Shown here: positions 8,270-16,984 of the stretch, piece by piece
How the letters are laid out: every line of letters begins with the position of its first letter
Position numbering within the stretch: the stretch's first letter is position 1
Origin: QWQI01 sp964608915
Lineage (GTDB): Bacteria > Planctomycetota > Planctomycetia > Isosphaerales > Isosphaeraceae
DNA length: 64,000 nt
Assembly: GCA_964608915.1 (NCBI GenBank)
Contig: CAZSQA010000011.1
Span: forward strand, 1-64,000
Reading direction: 5' to 3'
Notes under the pieces: model-generated
The model's input: only the letters and a program-made list of their open reading frames with translations
Told to the model about the DNA's origin: nothing
The model's database searches: none
Translations under genes and position numbers: made by a program

Positions 8270-11200
8270 TCAATAGCCATTGCCACGGAACAGCGGGCCG
8301 ACACCCTTCCAGGGGATCACGACGGTGTCCTCGGGAACGAGGTCGCCGGGCCGGTAGTAGCCCAGGTCATAGGTGGATTCCCACGGCGGATCGGCGATGG
8401 CCCGGAACGGCCACGTCGCGATCTGCAGAGCGAACAGGCCGCTGGAGAAGAACGGCGTGGCGATCTGGTTCCGCAGCTTGCTTTCCTTCGGATCGTCGAT
8501 CGGATAGGTCAGCTTTCGGCCGGCACGGCCAAGACGCTGCTCGACCGAGATTCCGTAACGTTCCAGGCTCGGGTCCTGGAAGTAGAGCGGATAGTGCGCG
8601 GTCGCTGCGGAGGCCCACATCTTGCGCCTCGGTTCGAATTCGCGCTGCTTGAGCGTATCGAACTGCTCGGGCAGTAGGATCGCGCGAATCGGCCGGGCTT
8701 CAGCCGGGCTCGGGGCCCGAGGCAGTTCCAGGCGAACCAGAGGGTCGTCCGTCGCGCCGAACATTGACGTATTCCCGGCCGGAAGCGGAACCCGGGGCGA
8801 ATCGCCCGCCTCGCGGGCTGGTGAATCCAGAGGCGAGAGGCCAGGCGTGGTGCCACCGGAACGTTCCAGTTGCACCCTGGCGAGTTCCTCGATTTCACGT
8901 CGCTGGTTTTCGCTCAGGCCGGAAAGTAACCGGCGTGAGAACGTGGGCGTTTCGGCCCTGGCAGTATTGGCGGATGACGCTGCCGCTGGGGAGCCGCCGG
9001 CGATCTCTTCGGCCGGAAGGGGCGGAAGCGAATCGCTAGTTCCCGGTGTGGTTCGAGCGTCGGCCGGGTTGGCCTGGGCGGTGCGAACCGGAGTCTCAGG
9101 CAATTTCGGCAGCGATTCTTCGGCGACGGCCATCGGTGCAGGAGGCGTGTCCGGCAGCTTCGGCAGAGAATCGGTCTTCACGGCCGGTTCGGCGGCTTTC
9201 TCGCCTGTTGCGGAAACAGGCAGAGGAGGCATCGCACCGGAACTGGCCGGGGCTTCGGCGGCAGCGGCCGTGGGCAAAGGCGGCATCCCGGCGGGTTCCG
9301 CGGAACCTGTGGGCAAGGGCGGAAGATCGGCCTTCGCAGGTTCCTCGGTCCTGGGCTCTGCCAATTCGACAGGCTGTGGTGTCGCCGGTTGTGTCGCAGG
9401 ACCGGTTGTCGGCAATGGCGGGAGAGCCTCCCGGACGGCGGATGGTGTGTCCGAAGTACCATCCGGCAGTGGCGGAAGATCGCTCGAATCGTCAGCAGCT
9501 TCGGCGATCGGCTGAACCGTCAGGGGCGGCAGCGAATCGGGGAGCGATCTTGTGCCGGCACCGTTAACCGAAGGCAGGGGTGGCAGATCACGCGGTTCGC
9601 CAGCGGGCGAAGCCGTCGTCTCGACCGCGGCATCCGGGCGTGCCGGTTCCTCTTCAGTCTGCACGGGAGCCGTCACCGCTTCGGGCGTTTTCGCGGCCGG
9701 TCGTACGAGATCCTGAACTTTCGAAAGGTTCGGGTCCCGGTTCGCGGGCATGCTCGCCACGGGCGGTTGTTCGGCTGGCACGGCATCCGGCGGAACGGTC
9801 AGCGGATCGGCATCCGGCTGAGGTGAAACCGGGGCTTCACCGACGGCCTGTTTCTCGGCCTTTTCTCCCTCGGCGGCGACTGGCACCGCGGGCAATTCCG
9901 GCTTGTCCGTGGCGGCTTCCTCCTGATGAGGCACGGGGTCGGCCGTGCGTTCCGGAGTTTCTTTGACCGGTTTCGTTTCGACAGCCGGAACGGGCAGCGG
10001 CGGCATTTCGGCGGGGGCGGATCGGTCCGAAGGAGATTCCGGGGGTTCGCCCAGCGCTTTCGGTTCAGGCGAACGTTCTGCCGGGGGTTCCGGCGCGGTC
10101 AGGCTCGGCATGGGTTCCGGAGCTTCTTCCCGGTTGGCGGCTCGCTCGGCGGGCTTATCAGGATTCGCCGGCTCAAGAGGCGGCAATTCGGGGGTCTGTA
10201 CGACCGGCGCCGGAGGCGGTTCGGTGCCCGGCTCTTCGGTTCGCGAAGGTACTGCCGGAACCGGGTCGGCGCTGTTCACAAGCGGAGCGTCCGCGAGCGG
10301 TTCCGGGGCAGGTTCGACAGACAGCGGGGCTGAAGTGTCGCTCAGGCCAACGGGCCCGGGCTCGTCGGCGGGACGTGCCGTCAGGGCAGGGCTGCCGGGC
10401 AAGGGTGCCGGGGTGCCTTCGCGACGCATGGCCGCCAGGCTGGCGGCGATCGATTCGGGCGAGGGATCCGGGCGGCTTTCGCTGGCCTGGAACTGGCTTT
10501 CGGACTCTTCGAGCTTTTCGATCTTCTCGTTGAGCGGCCGGGGCAGATCCATCGGCTGGCGCGGCTGGGTCACGCCGCCACCGGCGGCATGATATTCCTT
10601 AAGAGCAGACCGTGCGGAATCGGACTGGGCAAGATCGGCTGCGCTGGGCAGTTCCTTCGCGAGAATTTCCGGCGAAAGCGGTGCCAGCTTGTCGTGTTCC
10701 GCTGCATTCGGCAGGCCAGATCGCATGCGATCGGCCACGGGGGGCTGAGCCGGAACGGCTGCCGGGGCGACTTCGGCCGGGGCCTGGGTTCGGGCGATGG
10801 CCGGGTCGGCTTTCGAGGCGTTCGGCGACCTGGATGCGATGGCGATCGATCCGGCCTGAGGCCGCTTCGTCCGGGCATAGCCTGTCTGGAGCGACGGAGT
10901 GCGCAGTCCCTGCTGGGCCGTGTCGATAGCCTGGCGCAAGGCCGTCTTTTCGGCCGCGTTCAGTTCTTTCTGCCGACGCTCGGCTTCCCTGAGATAAGCC
11001 AGGGCTTTTTCGAACTGCTGATATTTGATGTAGTCGGTGCCGTTTCGCAAGAGAGTACGAGCACCTCGACTTCGAAGCATGACGGCTTCGGTCGTGCTCA
11101 GCCCCTTCGCGGGTTCCTCGGCGGCCCCTCCGACGGGCGGTTGAGGCGCTCGAGGCGGCTCGGGCGGCCCTGCATCGGGCAATTCTCGAGAGGGACTCGC

Positions 11201-11401
11201 GTTCGGAACTGCCGGATTCTCCGGACTGGTGTTGCGATCGATTTGTGCGTCGATTCCGGCCGAAGAGGCCGCGAGGCCCGCTGCGGCCAAAACGGCCGGC
11301 CATGTCCATTTACGGTTACGCAAGCTACGCCTCCTTGCCGATCCGCTCGTTAGAGCCGCGAGAGGATACCCATTCCACTTGTTTCGACCGATTGCCGACA
11401 T
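8270..11401 (-). CDS. Large Pro-rich exported protein of unknown function
   Basis: 1043 residues from the ATG at 11401, chosen because AAGGGTGG precedes it; an in-frame ATG at 11428 has no ribosome site. The N-terminus has an Arg-rich stretch and then a hydrophobic segment (WPAVLAAAGLAASSAG) ending in DAQ, like a long signal peptide. A short helical part follows (FEKALAYLREAERRQKELNA, TPR-like). Residues about 200-800 are low-complexity and rich in Pro, Ala, Glu and Ser, with recurring LPPLP and SLPPLP motifs. The last 200 residues are ordered and probably conserved: LPEQFDTLKQREFEPRRKMW, DPSLERYGISVEQRLG, and an aromatic end YDLGYYRPGDLVPEDTVVIP. Function unknown; the tail could anchor in or assemble at the envelope with the Pro-rich part as a spacer. 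Confidence 0.75.
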   Translation of the reverse strand: MSAIGRNKWNGYPLAALTSGSARRRSLRNRKWTWPAVLAAAGLAASSAGIDAQIDRNTSPENPAVPNASPSRELPDAGPPEPPRAPQPPVGGAAEEPAKGLSTTEAVMLRSRGARTLLRNGTDYIKYQQFEKALAYLREAERRQKELNAAEKTALRQAIDTAQQGLRTPSLQTGYARTKRPQAGSIAIASRSPNASKADPAIARTQAPAEVAPAAVPAQPPVADRMRSGLPNAAEHDKLAPLSPEILAKELPSAADLAQSDSARSALKEYHAAGGGVTQPRQPMDLPRPLNEKIEKLEESESQFQASESRPDPSPESIAASLAAMRREGTPAPLPGSPALTARPADEPGPVGLSDTSAPLSVEPAPEPLADAPLVNSADPVPAVPSRTEEPGTEPPPAPVVQTPELPPLEPANPDKPAERAANREEAPEPMPSLTAPEPPAERSPEPKALGEPPESPSDRSAPAEMPPLPVPAVETKPVKETPERTADPVPHQEEAATDKPELPAVPVAAEGEKAEKQAVGEAPVSPQPDADPLTVPPDAVPAEQPPVASMPANRDPNLSKVQDLVRPAAKTPEAVTAPVQTEEEPARPDAAVETTASPAGEPRDLPPLPSVNGAGTRSLPDSLPPLTVQPIAEAADDSSDLPPLPDGTSDTPSAVREALPPLPTTGPATQPATPQPVELAEPRTEEPAKADLPPLPTGSAEPAGMPPLPTAAAAEAPASSGAMPPLPVSATGEKAAEPAVKTDSLPKLPDTPPAPMAVAEESLPKLPETPVRTAQANPADARTTPGTSDSLPPLPAEEIAGGSPAAASSANTARAETPTFSRRLLSGLSENQRREIEELARVQLERSGGTTPGLSPLDSPAREAGDSPRVPLPAGNTSMFGATDDPLVRLELPRAPSPAEARPIRAILLPEQFDTLKQREFEPRRKMWASAATAHYPLYFQDPSLERYGISVEQRLGRAGRKLTYPIDDPKESKLRNQIATPFFSSGLFALQIATWPFRAIADPPWESTYDLGYYRPGDLVPEDTVVIPWKGVGPLFRGNGY

Positions 11402-12185
11402 TTCGCCACCCTTTTGCGGGAAGTTCATATCGACGTATCGCGAACGAAGCGTACGGGATCGATTCGACTCCGTGGATCGTCGCTGACGTCGTACCGCCAG
11501 AATGTCTTTCCGCCGCAAGATGTCCGGATTCCCTTCCTGACATTCGATCTTGCGTCGTCGTTCGCGAAGAGAGGCGTTCGAACCGCTGGAGAACTGGCTC
11601 CGTGAGTCCGAAACGTCAATCGACGCGTGCGATTCGCATCGCAGTTTCAGCGAAATATGCCCCGAAACCGAAAAACCCGCAAGATCAGTTTCGGGAAAAA
11701 ATCCACGACGGCAAAGTCGGCTGGGGCAGTAACCTCTGCGATGCCAGAACCCCTGGGCCCCCCGAGCTCCAGCTCGGGGCGTTTCGTCATTGTCGAATTC
11801 CGCGATTCGTTACGTAAGTCGAGCATGACAATCCCGAGTTGGAGCTCGGGGATCCCAGGCTTACGATCCAGCCGTCTTCGCCGTCCTCGAAAAAAACAAG
11901 CGACTTCATCTTCGCTGGCCGTCCCGGCGATTCAAGCAATTCGGAACCTCACGGTTCCAAGTGAACACACCCGATTCCATTTCGATAATCTTCGTGAGCT
12001 GAAACGCTTCACGAAGGTTTGTCTGTGAGAGATTTTGCGGAAAAATCTTGATTGTTTGCGCTAACTTCCGTAGTTTTCGGATGTTCTGATTCAGGCACAT
12101 GCTCATGTTCTGACTTTCGCAGCAAGCCGGTGAGCGGTCGAATACGGCCGTTCTCGCTAGCGTTCGCACCCAGGGAATCGTCATC
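11402..12185. other. 784-bp divergent spacer with an inverted-repeat element
   Basis: No supported gene. It separates the minus-strand Pro-rich gene from the plus-strand beta-helix gene and should carry both promoters. It holds the short terminal-inverted-repeat element listed at 11752-11859 and an AT-richer stretch around 11990-12110 just before the surface-protein gene. Confidence 0.5.
11752..11859. repeat. 108-bp MITE-like element with GAGCTC palindromes
   Basis: The left end reads CCTGGG then CCCCGAGCTCCAGCTCGGGG; the right end is the inverse (CCCGAGTTGGAGCTCGGGGA then TCCCAGG). The arms of about 26 bp match with few differences, and each arm is itself a palindrome around GAGCTC. The 55-bp centre is ordinary sequence. 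It has no coding capacity, so any mobility would need a transposase or RAYT in trans. Named a repeat from its internal symmetry; a second copy was not seen in this window. Confidence 0.65.
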
Positions 12186-15100
12186 ATGCCAGGATTTCGC
12201 CGAGGCCGATTGGCCAGAAACGAACGTCGTGCCGGGTTCAGGGCGATCTGCGAAGGCCTGGAACAGCGGCTGCCCCTGGCGTCATTTCTGGTGACGAGCG
12301 GTGCCGACAGCGGCCCCGGCACGCTCCGGCAGGTGATCGCACTGGCCAACGCCACACCTGCCGCTGACGAAATCTCGTTCGCTTCGAACGTTCACCGCGT
12401 CACCCTCACGTCCGGCCAGCTTGGCGTGACATCCAGCGTGACGATCGGCGGCGGTTCAGACGTCGAGATCCGGCGGAGCGATGCGGCAAATACGCCCAGG
12501 TTTCGTCTGTTCGATATTTCGCCGGGCGTTTCGACGACTCTGAACCGGCTCACGCTCGCCAACGGCACGGAAAATCAGGGCGGAGCGATCCGCAATCAAG
12601 GCTCCCTCACGCTGGTTTCGAGCGTTCTGCGGAATAACGTCTCGCGTGTCGATGGCGGTGCCGTTTACAACCAGAGCGGTCAACTGATCGTCGTCGGATC
12701 GGTCTTCGATGCCAACGAGGCCGGCAATTCCGGCGGCGCGATCGCCGATTACGGCTCGATTTCCATCATGACCAGCGTCTTTTCCGCCAACGTCGCGGGC
12801 AACCAGGGCGGTGCCATCTTCGAAGCGGGGCGTTCGGAAATCGCTTTCGCCACGCTCACGAGGAATTCGGCCAACTGGGGCGGGGCGGTCTATGTGCGTA
12901 ACCAGGGCAAGGTATCCATCGATTCGAGCACGCTGGATTCGAATACCGCCCGGTTCGGCGGCGCTATCGGCAATCTCGGCACCGTCTCGGCGATCCAATC
13001 GACTTTCAGCGCCAATTCCGCGATTCAGATGGGCGGAGCGATTCGGAATCAGGGCGATCTGACCATCACATTCTCGACGCTCGCGGGCAATTCGGCCTCG
13101 ACCGGTGGCGGGATCGACAATCGGTCGCAGGCTACGCTCAACGGCACCATCGTGGCTGACAGTCGTTGCGGGGGCGACCTGAACGGCAGTTTCTCCGGGT
13201 CCAGGAATCTGGTCGAAGACGGCAGCGGCTCGGGTCTGACGAGCACGATCGTGGCCGACCCGAAACTTGGCCCGCTGGCAAACAACGGCGGCCCGACGAA
13301 AACCCGGGCCTTGCTCTTCGGCAGCCCGGCGATCAATACCGGTTCGAACGCCTTGGCCGTCAATTTTCAGGGCAACGCGCTGGCAAGTGACCAGCGTGGC
13401 AGCGGTTTTGCCCGGATTCTGGGCGGAACGGTCGATATCGGAGCCGTCGAATTCGGCGAAACGCCGAGCCTGATCGTCACGACGGCCCTGGACGTAGTTA
13501 ACCCGACCGACGGCAGGACATCGCTGCGCGAGGCGGTGACGTACGCCAATTCGCTGACAGGCCCTCACACGGTGACGTTCATCGCGGGTCTGACGGGCGT
13601 CTGGCAAACTGCGGGCGAACTGGTCATCACGTCGCAAGTGAATATTTCCGGTGGATCGTCGGGCGTGACCATCACCCGCGACACGGCGGCGAACCTGCCG
13701 GCATTTCGGTTGTTCCGGATCGATGTGGGGGCGGTTTCACGCTTCGACCGGCTGACGCTGACCGGCGGCTGGGCGGATGAGTCAGCCAGTGTCGTAGCTT
13801 CTGGCGGTGGCGCAATATTGAACGAGGGTACGCTCGTCATCGACACCTGCACCATCGTTTCGAATCAGGCGAAACAACATGGCGGCGGAATTTTGAGCAG
13901 GGGCAGCCTGAGCCTCGTCGCCAGTACGATTTCGGGAAACGTGGCCCAGTATATGGGCGGCGGCGTCTTCGTCTGGAGCGATGCGATCACGACGATCACA
14001 GGCAGTCTCATCACCGGGAACCAGGCCGTCGAGGGTGGCGGCATTTCCAATTACGGCAAATCGACGATCATCGACTCTGAAGTCATCGCAAACACGGCCC
14101 AGGGATGGTTCGGTGGCGGTGGTTTACGCAACGGCGGAACCGGCGTTTACGACATTCATGGCGGCCAGGTGCGGGATAATGTCTCGCTGGGTCAGGGCGG
14201 CGGACTGACGAATTTCGGCATTTCGAAGATCGACGGCACGCGATTCACGGGCAATTCCGCTTCTGGCAAAGGTGGCGGCGCGATCGCCAATGGCAATTCC
14301 ACGCTGATTCTTTCGAATCTTGTGTTCGAAAGGAACGTGACGACCGTCAACGGCGGAGCCATTTACAGCGAAGGAACGATCACGGGAACAGGTCTGTCGT
14401 TCGTCGAGAACGTGGCCAGCGTCAGCGGCGGAGCGATTCTTTCGACGAACACGGGTCTGGTTTCGGACATTCGTCATTCGACTTTCGTCGGCAACAAGGC
14501 CAGCGATGGTGGCGGCATCTGGAACAACGCGACGGTGCGGTTGACGGCGACGAGTTTTCAGAACAATGTCGCGACGACCGGATCGGGCGGGGCGATCGTG
14601 AACTTCGGCACGGTCAGCGTTTCCGACAGCGACCTGATCTCGAATTCGGCCAAAGACGCTGGCGGCGCGATCTTCAACTTCGATGGCGCCACTTTCGCCG
14701 TCTCGAACGCCCGGATCGTAAGCAACGAATCGCTGGGCTTCGGCGGCGGTGGCATATATAACCGCGGCACGCTGACAGTTTCGAACGGCACCCGGCTGGA
14801 ACTCAATACGTCGTCGAACGGCGGCGGCGGGTTCATGAACTTCTCGAGCGGCCAGGCGACATTCAACGGCGCCACGATCGTGAACAACACGGCCGGCGGC
14901 AGCGGGGGCGGGCTGCTCAGTCTCAGCGGTTCCGTGACGCTCATCGGAGGCACGGTCGCGAACAACACGGCGGGCGGTACCGGCGGTGGCATTCTCGTCA
15001 ACGGCGGGATGCTGACGGTGAGCGGCGGCACATTCTCAGGCAATCAGTCGACCTATGGCGGCGGCATTTTCATCTTCACCGGTAATGCGACTTTCACCGG

Positions 15101-16871
15101 CACCGAGATTTCGGGCAACACGGCCAGTCATGACGGCGGAGGGATGTATATCTGCGAACAGGTTTCGGTGAATGCGACCGGCATACGTCTGGCGGAGAAT
15201 CGAGGCGCGTTCGCCGCCGGCGTGCAGAATGCAGGGAATTTCACGCTGACTAACAGCACGCTGGACGGCAACAGGACGTCAGAATGGGTGGGCGGCGGCA
15301 TTCTCAACACCGGCACGCTGACGGTGACCGGCAGCACGCTGACGAACAACTCCGCGCCGAACAGCGGCGGCGGGGCCATCGCGAACTTCGGCACGGCGAA
15401 CGTAACAGACATCGACCTGAGCCGAAACACGGCTCGCGATGTCGGCGGTGCGATTTACAATGTCGGCACGATGACCGTGGCTGGCTCGACACTGACCGGA
15501 AACGTCGTGACGGGCTGGTCCGGTGGCGCGTTTTTCAACGAAGGCAATCTGACGATCCGTTCGACCACGGTTCGAAATAACGCTGCAAGCACTGGCGGGG
15601 GCTTGATGAACTTCTCGGGTGGTCAGGCGACGATCACCGACACCACTTTTGCAAGCAACACGGCAGCCGTGAGCGGTGGGGGCATTTTCAGCGAAGTCAA
15701 CGGCAGCGGGACGCTGGCCGTAAATGGCGGTGCCGTCTCCGGAAATCGCGCGACTTATGGCGCTGGAATTTTCGTGAATGCAGGTAACTCTACGCTGGCA
15801 GGCACTTTGATTTCGGGCAACACGGCCAGCCAGAACGGCGGCGGAATTTATATCGGAAGCCAGGCATCCGTCAATGCCACCGGCATTCGTCTTGCGGACA
15901 ACCGTGGTTCTTACGCGGCCGGGGTGCAGAATTCCGGGAACTTCAGGCTGACGAACTCCACGCTGGACGGCAACCTGACGTCCGGCTGGGTGGGCGGCGG
16001 TATCCTCAATTCCGGCACGATGACGGTGACCGGCAGCACGCTGACGAACAACGCCGCTCCGAACAGCGGCGGCGGTGCGATCGCGAACTTCGGCACAGCG
16101 ACCGTGACCGACAGCGACCTGAGCCGGAATACGGCGCGGGATGTCGGCGGAGCGATCTACAATCCCGGTACGATGACCGTGACCGGCTCGACTCTGAGCG
16201 TCAACGTGGTGACCGGCTGGGCCGGCGGTGCCCTGTTCAACGAAGGCAACCTGACGGTGCGGTCGAGTACGATCCGCGACAACCGGGCGAACGAAGGCGG
16301 CGGCCTTTATGCCAAGAATGCAGGCCGCACCACAGTCGATTCGAGTTCCTTCATCGCAAACGCGTCCGCGAGCAATGGCGGAGCGATCGCCAACTACGGC
16401 ACGCTTTCCTCCACGAATTCGACCTATGGGGAAAACCGGGCCGTGTGGAGCGGCGGAGCCATTTTCAACACAGGTTCGGCAACGATCCTCAACAATACGA
16501 TCGCGTTCAATTCCGCCAACGATGGCGGCGGGATCTACAACGGTTCCCCCGGTGTAGTGATCCTGAGAAATTCGATCGTCGCGAACAGCCTTTCCGGCGG
16601 CGACCTGCGCGGGACTTTCGTCGGATCGAGAAACCTGGTTCGCGACGGCAGCGGATCGGGCCTGACGGGCACGATCATCGCCGATCCGATGCTGGGAACC
16701 CTTCAGGACAACGGCGGCCCGACCTGGACATACGCCCTGCTGATCGGCAGCGCCGCGATCGACGCCGGCGACGACTCCTTCGTGCCGCTGACGATCACGA
16801 CCGATCAGCGCGGTTCGGGCAGGCTGCGGATCCGCGGCATCGCAGTCGATCTGGGCGCTTACGAATTCTGA
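12186..16871 (+). CDS. Giant parallel beta-helix surface protein, choice-of-anchor Q type
   Basis: 1561 residues. The N-terminus has a basic segment and the motif GLEQRLPLAS (about 29-38), the planctomycete LExR-x-L type leader seen in large surface proteins, then FLVTSGADSGPGTLRQVIAL. The body is a long run of roughly 22-residue rungs of the form GGAIxNxGTLTVxxSTFxGN, as in Pmp/right-handed beta-helix proteins. A choice-of-anchor-Q module (NLVEDGSGSGLTSTIVADP ... NNGGPTKTRALLFGSPAINT) occurs near residue 340-400 and again at the C-terminus, which ends TDQRGSGRLRIRGIAVDLGA then YEF. It is probably an adhesin or a polysaccharide-binding/degrading scaffold. Residues about 950-1365 contain a tandem duplication of 234 residues. 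No catalytic residues could be assigned. Confidence 0.85.
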   Translation: MPGFRRGRLARNERRAGFRAICEGLEQRLPLASFLVTSGADSGPGTLRQVIALANATPAADEISFASNVHRVTLTSGQLGVTSSVTIGGGSDVEIRRSDAANTPRFRLFDISPGVSTTLNRLTLANGTENQGGAIRNQGSLTLVSSVLRNNVSRVDGGAVYNQSGQLIVVGSVFDANEAGNSGGAIADYGSISIMTSVFSANVAGNQGGAIFEAGRSEIAFATLTRNSANWGGAVYVRNQGKVSIDSSTLDSNTARFGGAIGNLGTVSAIQSTFSANSAIQMGGAIRNQGDLTITFSTLAGNSASTGGGIDNRSQATLNGTIVADSRCGGDLNGSFSGSRNLVEDGSGSGLTSTIVADPKLGPLANNGGPTKTRALLFGSPAINTGSNALAVNFQGNALASDQRGSGFARILGGTVDIGAVEFGETPSLIVTTALDVVNPTDGRTSLREAVTYANSLTGPHTVTFIAGLTGVWQTAGELVITSQVNISGGSSGVTITRDTAANLPAFRLFRIDVGAVSRFDRLTLTGGWADESASVVASGGGAILNEGTLVIDTCTIVSNQAKQHGGGILSRGSLSLVASTISGNVAQYMGGGVFVWSDAITTITGSLITGNQAVEGGGISNYGKSTIIDSEVIANTAQGWFGGGGLRNGGTGVYDIHGGQVRDNVSLGQGGGLTNFGISKIDGTRFTGNSASGKGGGAIANGNSTLILSNLVFERNVTTVNGGAIYSEGTITGTGLSFVENVASVSGGAILSTNTGLVSDIRHSTFVGNKASDGGGIWNNATVRLTATSFQNNVATTGSGGAIVNFGTVSVSDSDLISNSAKDAGGAIFNFDGATFAVSNARIVSNESLGFGGGGIYNRGTLTVSNGTRLELNTSSNGGGGFMNFSSGQATFNGATIVNNTAGGSGGGLLSLSGSVTLIGGTVANNTAGGTGGGILVNGGMLTVSGGTFSGNQSTYGGGIFIFTGNATFTGTEISGNTASHDGGGMYICEQVSVNATGIRLAENRGAFAAGVQNAGNFTLTNSTLDGNRTSEWVGGGILNTGTLTVTGSTLTNNSAPNSGGGAIANFGTANVTDIDLSRNTARDVGGAIYNVGTMTVAGSTLTGNVVTGWSGGAFFNEGNLTIRSTTVRNNAASTGGGLMNFSGGQATITDTTFASNTAAVSGGGIFSEVNGSGTLAVNGGAVSGNRATYGAGIFVNAGNSTLAGTLISGNTASQNGGGIYIGSQASVNATGIRLADNRGSYAAGVQNSGNFRLTNSTLDGNLTSGWVGGGILNSGTMTVTGSTLTNNAAPNSGGGAIANFGTATVTDSDLSRNTARDVGGAIYNPGTMTVTGSTLSVNVVTGWAGGALFNEGNLTVRSSTIRDNRANEGGGLYAKNAGRTTVDSSSFIANASASNGGAIANYGTLSSTNSTYGENRAVWSGGAIFNTGSATILNNTIAFNSANDGGGIYNGSPGVVILRNSIVANSLSGGDLRGTFVGSRNLVRDGSGSGLTGTIIADPMLGTLQDNGGPTWTYALLIGSAAIDAGDDSFVPLTITTDQRGSGRLRIRGIAVDLGAYEF
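15041..16282 (+). repeat. 702-bp-offset tandem duplication inside the beta-helix gene
   Basis: Sequence from about 15041 to 15580 recurs at 15743 to 16282 with an exact offset of 702 bp (234 codons). Landmarks include CACGCTGGACGGCAAC, GTGGGCGGCGG and GTGACCGGCAGCACGCTGAC in both copies. The copies remain close at DNA level, differing mostly by scattered substitutions, so the event is fairly young compared with the other rungs. The offset preserves frame and the rung register. Confidence 0.85.
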
Positions 16872-16984
16872 GAATCGATCAGATGAACCGACTCAACTGA
16901 ATCGTATGAATTCGGGGCTGAGCGAACCGATCCAGTCCGTCGCCGCCGATTCCGGCTCGTGCGGCCAATACCTCATCCGGCCGA

